A DNA stretch of 64,000 nt from Rhabdornis inornatus (Eukaryota > Chordata > Aves > Passeriformes > Rhabdornithidae), in assembly GCA_013397075.1 (NCBI GenBank), contig VWZS01010874.1, positions 374,039 through 438,038 of the forward strand. Direction: 5' to 3'. Shown in pieces: positions 9,001 through 20,397 of this stretch; the first letter of the stretch is position 1; each line of letters begins with the position of its first letter. The notes under the pieces are model-generated. The model saw nothing but the letters and a program-made list of their open reading frames with translations. It did not search any database and had not been told where the DNA came from. A program made the position numbers and the translations under genes.

Positions 9001-12000
9001 AGTATTCACAGCCTTGACTTGGTTTTGGTTAAGTGGGTTTATCTGAACAAATAGTATGTTGAAAGAAGGAAAACTCAAATGAATGGCTTGATCTCTCATG
9101 AGGTGTTCTGTCGAGGCAGAATCCATGTGAATTCACTGGGGTTCTCTGCTCTTGTAAAGATGTGCTCCATTGCTCATTGCAAGGTTCATTTTTCTTTGTG
9201 ATTTTCAGAAGCTTTTTTTTAATGGATCTTTTAAAATATTTTTTTTAAGGAAATTCTTCTAACAGTGACAGTTTCAGTGAAGAGCTATAAAAAGAGAATT
9301 TGATTATGGAATAGGTTGATTGAACAATCATTGCATACAAGTACAGTTAATAAAATATTGCTTTCATGTTGTATCGTATTGATTCAATTGCTACTATTCT
9401 TTTCTTAGCAATTTACAGAAATATCCATTTTAAAATACAATGCCTCTAAGAAGTGGGTTAATTTTTTATGTGGCTATTTGTACACCTCTAACTTCCAAAT
9501 GCAACACAGCCTTGTGAGCAAGTCAGGCATGGAACTGTACTGTGGCTGTATTGAAGTACACCACTTCTGAAGTCTGGAGTAATAAGTGGATGAATTATTG
9601 TTCTTCTATCTCAACTTCATCTCTTTATGTATAGCTTTCATTTCTCTTGAGTGGTGTTACAGGGCTGGGGACAGAGACTGTGTGAGAAACAGCTGTGTGG
9701 TGTTTGGGGTGCAGCCCCCCTTGCAGCCATGTGAGAGATGTTCAGTGGGTAGGTGTTCTGTTTGAAATCAGGTGTATGGGGTTTTAATCGGCACCATTTT
9801 CTTTTGCAAGAAGCAGTGACTGGAACCTGCTGATAAAGCTTTTGCTTTGAGGCACAGATCCCAGAGTTCTTAAAGCCGTTTCCTGCCTTAATAAGTGAAA
9901 CTAATTTTTGATGTATAACATTTATAAGCCTGTGAAACTGATAGGGCAGCTTCAGTATTTAGAAAAATGAAGCCAAAAATAAACAGATGATGAGTATAGA
10001 CGGTAAAAACATGTCCTAAAAAGCAAAGGAATGTCAAAATGATGCTGTCAATACCCTATCGTTGTGACACAGTGAGAAAAGGTTTTTTTAAAATCAGATT
10101 CATTTAAAATCAGTGATGACTTAGGCAATATGCATAATCTAGCAGCTGTCAGTGCATCATGGAATTTTACATTCTGAAAACCTAAATGATACTGCTTTAA
10201 GGTTTTGGGTCTTCAGGTTTCCAAGTGGTACTTGTTGCAGGTTTTTTAAGGAGAGTGCTACTGCACTACATTAAATGAGGCTTTGGGCAATATATTATTT
10301 GTTATTTTCTTTGCTTTGACAAATACACACAAATGCTGATTTTAAAACAAAGCTTCTCAATCCAGGAGCATTCAAGGTTTTGGAGTGAGAATTAGAACTT
10401 GGATGCTTCCTGCATGAGGCTGTATTTACTGGTGACTGCACAGGTGGATTCATATGTAGCTTTTGAGACTGGCTGGTGTGTTCCCCCTATTTTGTTGGTA
10501 TTTCTGTTATAAAGATGAACTGTATGTATAAATCACTGCTGAACATTTTGTCTAATCTCTGGGCAAACCTCACTACCAAGTATTATCCCTTGTCTCCCGT
10601 AGTCAGTCATCAGGGTAGCAGATCTCTACCTGTGACATCCTTGTCCATCCCCACAGCATGTTCCCATGTGGAGTGTTCTGCTTCCCTGAGAGGTGTGGTG
10701 ATCCTGAAGTTCTTGATTTCATTATTTTATACACGAGTGAAGTTTTTCCTGAAAAAAAATATGGGCATCTCTGCATTATATTGTAGAGAATAAATTAGGC
10801 CTTCAGTAACTCTGCTCCTTCAGCTTCTGGCTGGAGCACCTCAGTGCTGTGATGCAGTTAGTGTCCAAGATCAACACTGCTTTGATAAATATGTTGAGCA
10901 ACAGCATAATGCAGGTGGGTCATACTCCTTAATTCACTGTAGATCTTCAAGCACAGACTACTGAATTATTTCTGTAATACCTGACCTACAGTACTGTTAG
11001 TATTAAATAACTGAGCAATTCAGTTAATTGCAGTGTGCATGGTACAATATGCACAGTTAGTGTTTATTATTGTAATCCAGTTTCTGTCTTTGTTATCACA
11101 TTCCAGGGCTTCCAGCATTGGCAGGGTCCTTCACATTTTATAGGTGTGCTTTTCAGATGTAGACTGGCATACCTAAAGCTATTGTTTGAACATTGCATTT
11201 AAGGATGACTTACTTAACTTGAGATGCCAATAGAAATGTTAATGTAGGAGCTACCTAAAAAAATCTGGGCCTTTTAGAATGAAGGTTATTAAGAGAATAA
11301 AGTTTATGTGAACACTTATCTGGGCTGAAATGACATGATTTTTTGGTGATGCCTTAGGGCTAGGATAGCTGAGATCTAATAGTAGCAGGTACTTGGGATA
11401 TGGAGCTGGGAACAGACACTTGGACTTATGTCAACTTTTTAATGCTTTGTAAAAATCTTTCTGGGATTCTATCTTAAGATGTAATTAAATTGTTCCTACT
11501 GTGTTAGTGGAAATCCACATAGACTTTTTTTAAAGAATAAATGTTGATAAATTAGAGCACTGTGGCTGTGCATAGCTGGATGTGTTTATCCCTTTGAGTA
11601 AGGATGGTATGTGCAGATATCTGGTAATTTCACTCTGCTATAAATCAGTTTAAATTTCGAGTGATACTTGTAAAAATTATTTTCATTGGTACACCAAAAA
11701 ATCTTAAAAGATTCTGTACCACCACTCCTTCAATATATTTTCCAAGCTTTTTTCCCCCTAGAGAGAGAGGTTTTTTTCATAGTACTTTTGTGCTCGAATA
11801 ATGGTTTGGTGTCTCAAAATGTAGAATACAGTTTTCTTATGGCTCTAATATTGTGAGAACTAATCTGACTAAAGCCCAGACTTTGCACTTGGTGTTTTTT
11901 TTGTGTGAGCTGCCTGGTAGGTAGGTGCCACATTGTCTGTGAACAGATTAGCCTGAGGAGTGTAACTTGAACACGATTAAATGATCTTGACCATATTAGA

Positions 12001-15000
12001 CTTAGCTGTCAAAAGTAACTTTTAAAATATTTTGTAATTTAGTGTGCTAAATTGCTGTAGCACTTGTCAGTCTCTAAATAGCACAGACTTTTTGACAGCA
12101 CTTCCTAAGCACTTGGCTTAGTGGCTTCTGGCATTTTGGGGAAAGACTTAAAAAGCTGCAATTTATAGGGACACTGGTATTTAATCAAACTTAAATGAAG
12201 TATCTGCATTGTAATTGATGAAATTAAGTGGCTATTCACTGGAATATTGTTCTTATGTTACAGCAAGATCAGTCCTGCTGTTGTCTTTAAAATTTGATGC
12301 ATCTGTTTTGACCATTTTCTCATCATCAAATTAGTATCTCCTGTCTGCAAGTAACCTCTAGTCATATAAATTAGAAAGGGAAGTGCACAAGGCAGTTTGT
12401 TGGTTATAACTGCTGAGAACCGTTCTGGAAACTGGTTTCCATGTGAGAATCTGGGTAGGAAATGATTGATTGTGATGACATTACTGTCAGAGATGGACGG
12501 GAGTCAGTACTTGATGCTATTCTATTGGTAAAATAAAATTTCTAGGTTCTGTGCAATGTTCCAAATTTCTCACAGTGTTTTTAGGTACCTGAAGTGATGC
12601 AATTTTGTATGGAGTGTAACCAAGCACGAATTAACTTGGAGCTCTTTTTGTGGAAGAACTTCCTTCTCCAANAAATATTCCTCAAATAATTCCACCATTG
12701 AGGTGTTTTTCTTTTAACCTTTGGAACATGGCAGGGTTATCACCTAGAATTACATTCTTATGCTCCCTTAATTATGTATATCTTTTCCTTAACAAACCTT
12801 AAAAAAAGATTTCAGATGTTACAAGTCTAATTAAAGAGACAGACAAAGCACAGTTTATACTGTAGATTTTTTCTGCAGTTCAATTAATCAGCATGTTTTC
12901 TCTTTTAATTAAAACCATTTTAGTAAATTAAAGCCCACAGCAAAACACATATATAATTTGTTTGTAATTAGCTCTTAATTGGTGGTAGTTGAAGCTTAGC
13001 ACCCTTGGTTTCTTTCTTCATGATTGCCATTTTATTAGCAGCCAGTCATTAATTAATCTTTTTTTCTAATTAGCTTATAAAACTGTTGATGGCACATTAT
13101 TGTAAATGTGATTTTAAGTTCAAAGCTTGTTAATAAGCTTTCTTACTTAGAAGAACAGAGATAAAGAAATTGCTGAAAACAGTACTACAGTTCTTTTTTT
13201 AAAACTGCCTTTGTTATAAGGGGGCTCTGTAAAGCATCTAACAGCTTATGGTTAATTTTTTAATGCTGTGTGTTCTCGTGAATGGAGGAAGTTACTTGCA
13301 TTTAAATGTTTAAGTCTAGCAAAGAGCTTAATATTAGAACAGTTTTCTGTCCTTGCTCCATTACTGTGACATCCAAATATAATTTGATGTTGTAATGCAC
13401 AGCATAAAAATACAACAAAGGTATTACAAAGTATTTTACTGGGGAAGTTGAGCACATCATTGAAAGGAGACAATTTTCACTGCAAAATCCACTCGGTATT
13501 CTTGTTTGCTTTATATATTTTATATACGTCAGCAATGGCTAACATTCCATAACATAAAAGGAGAAAATCATTGCTAGAGGCAAGCCTGAAATAACTAGAT
13601 TCATATTTGATGAGAAACTGTAACACTATATTAAAAGGCTGTTTGGCTTCTCTGCTATGATCATAGGATATTTCAGGACCTGTTTGAATATAGATGTTTT
13701 GTTGGAGCTTTTGTAGGTTTAATATTTTGTATTTCATACCTCACTATTTCTAGAGCAGTTCTTGAATCCGTTGTGTCAGTGCTTGTATCATTCAGCATTT
13801 GCATTTTACAGTCCTATCTTAAAGACAAGTCTTTGCTTTGTGATACTTAATGTTAAATGTCTTGATTTGCAAGGAAGTTTTCTGGAAGTTACAGTACATT
13901 CTGTTGCAACTCAATAAAAATGTTTACTCTTCTGCCTGAACTTTACATTCTATTTCAACTTCAGCCATTTCTTTGCTTGTTTTAAAAAGTGTTTTATGAT
14001 GCTATGCAAGAAACACTAGAAAGGGATAGCTGACAAGGAAAAAATTAAAAATTGGATAAAAAGTAAATGAATAATGTCATATTACTAAAAAGATGAGAGG
14101 CTAATTTGTGCCGACTTTTTGCTAATTTTGTTCAAGCCTCAAAATGAGGAGCTGTCACCCGTTCTGTGTAGCACTGATGACAGTGCCAATGATCCATGAA
14201 ATAAGCTGCCGCTGGCTTTGTTCTGATAAGAATGAACAAATCTGCACAATGTACGGCTCCCAGAATCTCATTTTCATACTTGCATGCAGGCTAAAAGAAA
14301 TAAGCTGTTTGCAGGCTTGATTAATCAGACATTTGAGGGTTTTTTGTCTCTTTGATCTCTTTCGTCTCCTAGGTAACTTGCTTGACATTAATGTTGAGCT
14401 TGAGTAAAGACAATCAGGAATTGTAGACCAAACTGATATAAAAATTAAAGACCTTAACACTTTAAGTACTCCAGTAATGGTTCCGCTTTACTTCAGAAAA
14501 CATCTGTTTTCATTTAATTAAAGAACAAAAGAGAATGGCATAAATATTTTTCATAGAGACCTGTTATTCCATAAAAAGTTAAAGTATGATAATTGGTATT
14601 TTTTAAAAAATGCCTTGAAAGTGTTCAAAAAGAAGCAAAGCTTCAGATACTTGTTACAAGGTAACAATTTCAGATGAGTAGGAAATTTTCATTTATGCTA
14701 CATTAAACATCTAGAGTAAGATATTTCACATGATTATTGGTCAACTTCAAAATGGAAAGGCTTTGCCCTGTCAAAACTAAGTTGTTTTTTAAGTTTGTCT
14801 CAAAATACACATATATATAGTGTTACAAGGATGAACCATTATATCAGCTTTACTACCCAGTATGATTTACACACTTTAAACCTGTAAAATTGAAAGGAAT
14901 TTAAAAAAAAATGTCGCAGTGCGTTTGCTTGAGGTTATGCAGACGCTTTTACAAATCTTCCAAGTGGCTGTAAAGATGAATGCCTCAAGGGTCTAGCCAG

Positions 15001-18000
15001 GGCCCTGCTTTTCCAACCAGCTAAAGCCCTTATCTTAAATCCAAGCAAAGTACCATTAATCTTTTTGAAAGACCTTTTATGGCTTTTAATATATCCCAAA
15101 TTAGAACATTTTACACCCTTGGTTCCTGAAATATGGTGATAAAAAGCCTTTAGAGCTTAATTTTCCTTACTGCGTGCTCTGACCAATTTGCAGTTCTTTG
15201 TGATAATGTTTAGACACCTTAATTAAAATGCAGCAAAATATTGGATGTTCTATATGGAAAATGCTGATACTTTGACTACACAAGAAATTGTTGTATATAT
15301 TTTTATTCATGCTTTCTTACTTCTTTTAAGATTGTATTTTATTGAGTTATCTGATGACCTGAAATGTTAGTGTGGGTTGTTTTTTTTTTTTTTAATGTAA
15401 AATCCATTGACCAAGCTTTTATGGATTTCTTCTGGGGGGGGAGCAGGGAGTGAAGATGTGTGTCTGGGTTTGGGTGGGAACAGAAGACATTTAATCTGAC
15501 TAAAATGTTTGTGTGTGTTTATATGCAACATTTGTTTTCATGTCTTGAAAATTTGACTCTATGTAGCCTAGAAATTATAACAGTGCTGCAAAATGTTTTT
15601 GCCTTTACTTCCACGTACACTGCAGAGGATCTTACCCATTTTTTTTCTATTCTTTTTGAAGATGGAAGAACTCATTCTGTCTTCCCAAAAATGCAGATAA
15701 AAAGATTTTTCTGCAGCACTTGCTTAGAGCTTGCTTGTGTATATTTGTGTAAGTGCTCAATAGGCCACTAGAATATATTTTAAGGAGATTCTGTTATTCA
15801 TCACACAGTACAGGTTAATTTTGAAGTGTGTTAGGAGGTAAAATACATCTAATAAAGGCATGGTTCTGCTGACTGACTTCAGCCATCAGATTGCTCTATT
15901 GTTTAAACTAATTATTACTCCTGTTTCAATTTAAAAGTAAATATTTTTTTGAATATTTTAGGTGAGTTTTCTTAAGCATTTTTATACTTAAATTATATTA
16001 GGGTTAATAGCTACCCTTAAATATTAAGTGACAATGCAAATAAAATAATGTTATGTTTTAGTCTTTGACCTGAAATTTAGCAGTTCAGATGTCGGCATTG
16101 AATTACTGTTAATAAAAAATGTTAATGCTCAGGGGAAAAGTACGTAGATAATCTAAAAGTTTTGAAGTAGCTGGTCACAGTATTTTCTGCATGAAGATGA
16201 TTCCAAAGGTGCATATTTGTGACCTTACAATACATGCAAATAGTGAATGAGAAACTTGTTCAATGTTCTTTTTTTTTCTTTTTAAATATTGTGTTTATGA
16301 AAATATCTATTTTCCTTTTAAACTGTTATGCTCAGCTCCTAACTGCTTGTGTTACCAGCGTTTAGAGCCTCAAACAAAGCACAAGCTGATGTTGTGCTTT
16401 CTGCCTTCCCTTAAAGGCTGCTGCAGAAAGGCTGCTTTCTTCATTCTTGAACCCTGAGAGGACCATAACGTAGAAGAGCTTGTAGTGATGCTGGTTTGGG
16501 TTTTGGTTTTTTGTTTTTCACTTTGTTAACAAAATGATCACCTACCTATTGTGTGTTTGATGGGATAGTTGTGGAAAATAAGTCAGTGCATCTACACCTG
16601 CAGATGTGTTCTTGAGTTCTCTCTCATCTTACCTGGGTAAAGCATTTCTTAGAGTAAATATTTGTCTGCATAGATGCTGCAGATTATTCAGTATATTACC
16701 ATTAATAGTGGAACTTCAGCCAAGGTGCTAAAGAGTATTCTTCCCTTTGGGTCTCCTGTTCTTTGATGCTCCCATGACATTTTGGGGGAAATTTAAAATA
16801 TCCAGTCAGGAACTGTTAGCTAACTGCAGTAGGTTTGGGTGTGGATTGAAAGAAAACCTGTTTGCCCACATCAGTTTGTAGCAGCCTGGAGTAAATGAAT
16901 TGCGTGCTTGTGTTGGAGAATAGCAATAACTTCTGAGAATGAATTCCTTCATAACTCAAAATGTCAAGTCAAGGCAGCAACCACAAAATGTAACTACAAG
17001 TTAAGAAAGCTGATTAAGGGAAGTAAACTGGTCGTAGTTCCCTGGATCTTCTTCCATCTGTTTACTTCACTCTTCCCTGTCTTTCCCTCCTATGCTTTAC
17101 ATTCACTAAAGTGAACTTAATTCTCACAGTTTGCATAGGTTTTTGGAAGTGGTATTTGCCTACATGGAAAGCTGACATATCATACCCTTGCAGTCTAAAA
17201 GCTTGTAAAGTGGAGACAGACACTAAGGACACTGCATCGTTTTATTTTTGGACAGACTGATTAAAGCATGTCTAGTGGTTCTACTGAAAAATGTGTGGTG
17301 CTAGCAGCTCTTCCTGTATAAAAGTGTCTTTTTGGGTATTTTTGACACTGCTAAGACCTGATTCTATTGTGTTAGCATAGCTGAGGTCACAGACTGGTCC
17401 CAGTAATTGAGACTGTGTATTTGGATATGTCTGTCTATGTAAAACAAACAAACAAAAGGATCCAGTGAGCTGTTGCCCTTTGCTTTTGTTTTTGAAAATG
17501 AAGGATTTGGTGAAGAGGATTGCTTGCCCAAGGATCCTACGCTTTTGTATTTCCCTCAAGAGACATTCTTGTTTGTCTGGTCTAATAGTGCATCATCAGC
17601 CCAATATATGAAAGATATTTTAGTATCTATTGACTTTTTAGAAACAATATCAGACCAAGTAATTTGTGAGGCTTAAATTTCATATGAGCCATTTGCATCT
17701 AATCAGTTTTCCTTTGTTCCTTTTCATGTCTTAGCTTGGTGTGAAAATTGCCAAAGCTGCCGCTTGCCGCAACTTTGTAAAAGCCAAGCAAGAAGCAGAG
17801 GCTGCCCAAGAAGCTCAAAGGAAAAAGAAGCTTGCTTGGGGGTAAGTAATTTGAGTATGGAATTAAACATTTGTGGTTTCATTGGCACTAAGTGTGTACA
17901 ATGCAATGTCAGTTAAATGTTTTCTTAGTTGAAATAGGCTTGTGCTAATCTTATTTGTTTAGTTTAACCTTGTTGGGTTTTGGTGGGCTTTTTTAGGAGT

Positions 18001-18240
18001 GTATCAGACTTAAGTACAGAGGCTTTATCAGAAATAAAGTGGTGGTTGTATGGCTATATTTGTCTTCATGTCTTTATTACAGTATTAAAAATAAGTTGGT
18101 TTTTTTTTTGTTGTTAAGAATAACATGGTGAAATACTTGAAACACATACACTCATCATTCCTAATGTGGGTTTTGTGCTCTATTTCAGATTTGAAGCCAA
18201 GAAAAGATGGGAAACAAAAAGCAACATGGGATACATGTAA
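2809..18240 (+). CDS. FAM204A: FAM204A, uncharacterised nuclear-type protein, 232 residues (seven coding exons)
   Basis: Joining 2809-3030, 3975-4065, 4569-4602, 5179-5281, 6946-7035, 17735-17841 and 18189-18240 gives one 232-codon frame. The N-terminus MWSGLLPPGLNESD and C-terminus WETKSNMGYM match vertebrate FAM204A (C10orf84), about 233 residues in human. Visible parts are a Ser/Asp/Glu-rich acidic region (about 12-66), a basic cluster R95-K104 (RCRKRKRSRK) that fits a nuclear localisation signal, and the family block WKELTQYFGINDRF (126-139). The C-terminal half is Lys/Glu/Ala-rich and probably helical or coiled-coil, ending in the most conserved segment. There is no signal peptide, membrane span or recognised enzyme motif. 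The molecular role is not known to me. The start is fixed by homology and by a 77-nt leader in exon 2. All introns are GT-AG, and no frameshift or stop interrupts the gene. Confidence 0.96.
3031..3974 (+). other. FAM204A intron 2
   Basis: This 944-bp GT-AG intron is AT-rich with no recognised repeat or RNA gene. A short GC-rich direct repeat (GGGAAGGGGAGGTGTGCC and GGGAGGGGAAGGTGTGCC) lies at about 3374-3415. Confidence 0.7.
3975..4065 (+). CDS. FAM204A: FAM204A exon 3 (residues 75-104)
   Basis: The acceptor is CTTGTAG|AAATTT and the donor is AAAAG|GTGTTT, with phase 0 in and phase 1 out. The exon encodes KFVELQKKHREM followed by a Lys/Arg-rich run ending RKRKRSRK, the likely nuclear localisation signal. 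The donor is followed by a T-rich intron start. Confidence 0.92.
4066..5178 (+). other. FAM204A introns 3 and 4 (around the 34-nt exon)
   Basis: Intron 3 spans 4066-4568 and intron 4 spans 4603-5178. Both are AT-rich GT-AG introns with T-rich acceptor tracts. No other element is recognised in them. Confidence 0.65.
4569..4602 (+). CDS. FAM204A: FAM204A exon 4 (microexon-sized, 34 nt)
   Basis: The acceptor is TTCCCCTTAG|AAAAAC and the donor is AAGAG|GTATAA. This 34-nt exon encodes the lysine-rich stretch EKQKKTDEVAK plus two bases of a serine codon. It is supported because its removal would break the frame between exons 3 and 5, whereas its inclusion restores it exactly. It aligns with the Lys/Glu-rich linker of the human protein. 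Confidence 0.85.
5179..5281 (+). CDS. FAM204A: FAM204A exon 5 (residues 116-150)
   Basis: The exon encodes the family block WKELTQYFGINDRF and ends APQK|GTGACT with phase 0. The acceptor is a tandem TAGTAG (5176-5181). Use of the first AG gives Ser-Ser-Gln-Gln, and the second (exon from 5182) removes one serine without shifting the frame. Read-through into the intron adds 15 codons to a TAA at 5324-5326. Confidence 0.93.
5282..6945 (+). other. FAM204A intron 5, with a possible intronic poly(A) site
   Basis: This 1.66-kb GT-AG intron is unremarkable except near its start. The frame of exon 5 stays open to 5326. A canonical AATAAA at 5424-5429 is then followed by T- and GT-rich sequence, so a shortened transcript could end here. 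The remainder is AT-rich without recognised repeats. Confidence 0.5.
6946..7035 (+). CDS. FAM204A: FAM204A exon 6 (residues 151-180)
   Basis: The acceptor follows a strong T-rich tract (TTTCCCTAG|TCTGGC), and the donor is the consensus GAG|GTAAGT. It encodes 30 codons in phase 0 on both sides, including AEELSDRLAIRE, which aligns with the human AEELSNQLATRE. The exon could be skipped without a frameshift. Confidence 0.94.
12672..12672. other. Ambiguous base (N)
   Basis: A single N appears in CTCCAANAAATATT within intron 6. It marks an unresolved or masked call in the assembly and has no effect on the coding exons. Confidence 0.99.
12815..13080. promoter_or_regulatory. Candidate enhancer: TAATTA-rich block in intron 6
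   Basis: About eight TAATT/AATTA cores occur in roughly 265 bp. They include TAATTAGC twice (12965-12972 and 13067-13074), a TTTTAATTAAAA palindrome and CATTAATTAATC. Such words are the core sites of many homeodomain factors. The composition is AT-rich, so some are expected by chance. Regulatory function is inferred from the cluster only. Confidence 0.3.
14120..14460. promoter_or_regulatory. Candidate conserved non-coding element in intron 6
   Basis: This segment has balanced, complex sequence unlike the surrounding AT-rich intron. It carries a perfect TGATTAATCA palindrome (14318-14327), a TCF/LEF-type CTTTGATCT (14350-14358), an RFX-half-site-like CCTAGGTAAC (14368-14377) and a TALE-type TGACAG near 14179. 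The combination suggests a developmental enhancer, but no alignment was possible. Confidence 0.3.
14900..15260. promoter_or_regulatory. Candidate regulatory block in intron 6
   Basis: The block contains a GATA-type CTTATCTTA near 15030, a CDX/HOX-type TTTTATGGC near 15075, a CCAAT word near 15183 and CTTAATTAAAA near 15219. The sequence is non-repetitive. Function is inferred only from motif content. Confidence 0.22.
17735..17841 (+). CDS. FAM204A: FAM204A exon 7 (residues 181-216)
   Basis: The acceptor is TGTCTTAG|CTTGGT and the donor is TGGGG|GTAAGT with phase 2 out. It encodes LGVKIAKAAACRNFVKAK followed by a Gln/Glu/Ala-rich helix and RKKKLAW. This is the most strongly conserved region of the family. 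It lies 10.7 kb downstream of exon 6. Confidence 0.95.
17842..18188 (+). other. FAM204A intron 7
   Basis: This 347-bp GT-AG intron has a consensus donor GTAAGT and acceptor CTATTTCAG. Nothing else is recognised in it. Confidence 0.75.
18189..18240 (+). CDS. FAM204A: FAM204A exon 8 (C-terminus, stop)
   Basis: The acceptor is CTATTTCAG|ATTTGAA. It encodes FEAKKRWETKSNMGYM and a TAA stop at 18238-18240. The end is identical to the human C-terminus as I recall it, which anchors the gene identification. The 3' UTR follows in the same exon. Confidence 0.95.
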
Positions 18241-18555
18241 TCCATCCTATTTTCCTCAGGAGTCAAATACCTGTTGTTACTTGAAGAATTTTTGTGGGCA
18301 GCTTATTAAATCTAAATGTAAAACCCCCCAAAACAAAACGCATCAAATGCCTTGTATTTATCTTAATGCTTTTAAACTGCACTATCTTGTTTTGGCACTC
18401 TCTTATAAGTAATACAGTAAAAATACTATCTAAACATCAATACTATGTTAAATTTTCCTCCTAGATATGAAACATAAAGATAATGCATTTCAGAATGAAT
18501 TTGGAGTCTGGTAGAGAACTCTCTGAAGTTGAAATAAAATCCTTGGTCCAAATGT
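18241..18555 (+). other. FAM204A 3' UTR
   Basis: The untranslated tail runs from the stop codon to about 15-20 nt past the AATAAA at 18533. It is short and AT-rich, with no obvious miRNA-type repeats. A longer form could end after a second AATAAA at 18679-18684. Confidence 0.7.
18533..18538 (+). terminator. Poly(A) signal AATAAA of FAM204A
   Basis: A canonical hexamer lies about 293 nt after the stop and is followed by GT-rich sequence (TGTGTTTTGTGCTGT) that fits a downstream element. It is the best candidate for the main transcript end. Confidence 0.8.
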
Positions 18556-18678
18556 GTTTTGTGCTGTACTGCAATTATAATGTGTGGGTATAAGGGGAGG
18601 GGTATGTTTGCTTCTGGGGCTACACAGACTTAATGCAGTAAGTACTTCTTTTCTGCTTGAAAGTTGGGGAAGACACTA

Positions 18679-18684
18679 AATAAA
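18679..18684 (+). terminator. Second AATAAA downstream of FAM204A
   Basis: A second canonical hexamer lies 146 bp after the first. A T-rich stretch follows, but the downstream GT-rich element is weaker, so it may be an alternative 3' end. Confidence 0.3.
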
Positions 18685-20362
18685 GAAGAGCAAACTCAAT
18701 CTGTATTTTTTAAACCAAGGGCATTTATAGCCTTAGTAAATATAAACACCAAAAAAAATGCCTGAAAAAAGTCCATCTTCCCTCTCCTGGAAGGATCTGG
18801 TACTATTGGTCATGTCCTGGTGCCACATTCTTCAGAGTATTTCAGATTCCCAGTTTTCTTTCCTTCCTAAGAACACAGGTTTTAGAAGTCCCAGATAAAA
18901 ATACATAGATACATATCTTGGAAAAATATCTGAACTGTTATGTTGTACAGTTAACTGCACCCGAGATACAAGTGCAGATTTTACTCCAAGTCAAATGTTT
19001 TACAGATCAATCAGGATTTGACTGTTTATGTTATAAGATTATAAAAAGAATTGATGATAATGTTTCTTCAGAATTGTTCTCAGTGAAAAGTAAGTACACA
19101 TTCAAAACTAATAACTTTTCTCCCTGAAGAAAAGTTCTCTCTCTTGCATATATGTTTAGTCACCACAATGCCTGAATTGAATTGGTAATGTAAATGTCAG
19201 TTATTGTTAACCAAGATTAATATGTTTCAGGCCAAAGGTATGGTATTAGTGTAATGGTGATTTACTGTGTAAGTACTTGGGGCTAAAACAACTTGCCAAC
19301 AAATAGCAATTTGAAGTTTTACGGCAGCAATTTGAAGAGTTCAGGTTTGCAGTCCAAGATGGAATAGTGAATTTTTGTTCATTAGCCCTCAGGATGTTTG
19401 ATTCTTTTTTCTAACATCATATTTCTTTCACACAGACGAGAGTTTGCAATATGGTAATCTGCAGTTAGGTGTAATTAGTTATGATGACAGAGTTGAATAC
19501 AATTGCCAGGTTTGTAAATTGGGGGCTAAGCAGGTTTCTGCAGTATAACATCATAAATTTCACACTATAGCTTACAAACTATGTTGCTTTGCAAACTTTT
19601 ATGTGGAAGGAAGCAAGTGCTATCCCTAGTGAAGTGATTGTAAAGGTAAATTACATTTTTGCACGTGTAAACACACAGGTTACACTGTGAGCCTACATCA
19701 GGATCATTCTCAGTTCCAAATGTTCCTGTGCAGAAGTTACAGGCACTCTGTCCATAATTTCTGGGGGTTTTCTTTAAGCATCTGGAAGATGGATGTTAGA
19801 TACAGTTGACTTGTGTTATATACTGAAATGCAGAATGATGCTGGTAATTAATGCCAAACACATCAGCAGCATTCCATTAAACTTTTTAAAGTATCATTTA
19901 TTAAATAAGCTATTTTCTTTTTTGCAGTAATTGCTCTTAGGAGTAGCAGTATTTGTCAAATCAAGATCTTGAGCCAATTGTAAGGATCAGTGTTCTTTGT
20001 TTTGAAAATATGCTTTAACAGAAACCCAAGGCCTCAAAGAACAGCTATTGCCCAGCTACCTGTAATATTTTACACTAAATCAATTAGTTTTATGTTAGGC
20101 CATTAATAATGGAACTGTAAACAGGAAGTATGCAGAATATTTGCATTGGGTCACTTGTGTGATGAATTTTAAAATGACCACATTTCAAACCATTTTATCC
20201 ACCTGAAGTGTTTGCTTAAAATATTAGTTCAAAAATACCTAACAGGGAAAATAGAAAAGCCTAATACAGCTTTATAGAGTTCATATAAATACATAAGAAA
20301 TAAATGAATGAAGAACCGTACCTTAATAATTGTCTTCCTAAATTGCTGATCTGTTTTTAAAT

Positions 20363-20397
20363 GTTTTTTTTTTTGTTTTTTTTGGTTTTTTTTTTGT
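20363..20397. repeat. T-rich homopolymer tract
   Basis: Three long T runs are separated by single or double G. It looks like a degenerate poly(T), possibly the remnant of a minus-strand poly(A) tail, but no source element is recognised next to it. Confidence 0.7.

Larger units (their letters stand above)
7036..17734 (+). other. FAM204A intron 6 (10.7 kb)
   Basis: This longest intron makes up about two thirds of the gene. No coding frame with recognisable similarity, no LINE or LTR and no RNA gene was identified. It is AT-rich and contains homopolymer T runs (for example 15379-15393) and one ambiguous base at 12672. Three blocks between about 12.8 and 15.3 kb, dense in homeodomain-type words, are listed separately. 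Confidence 0.75.
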
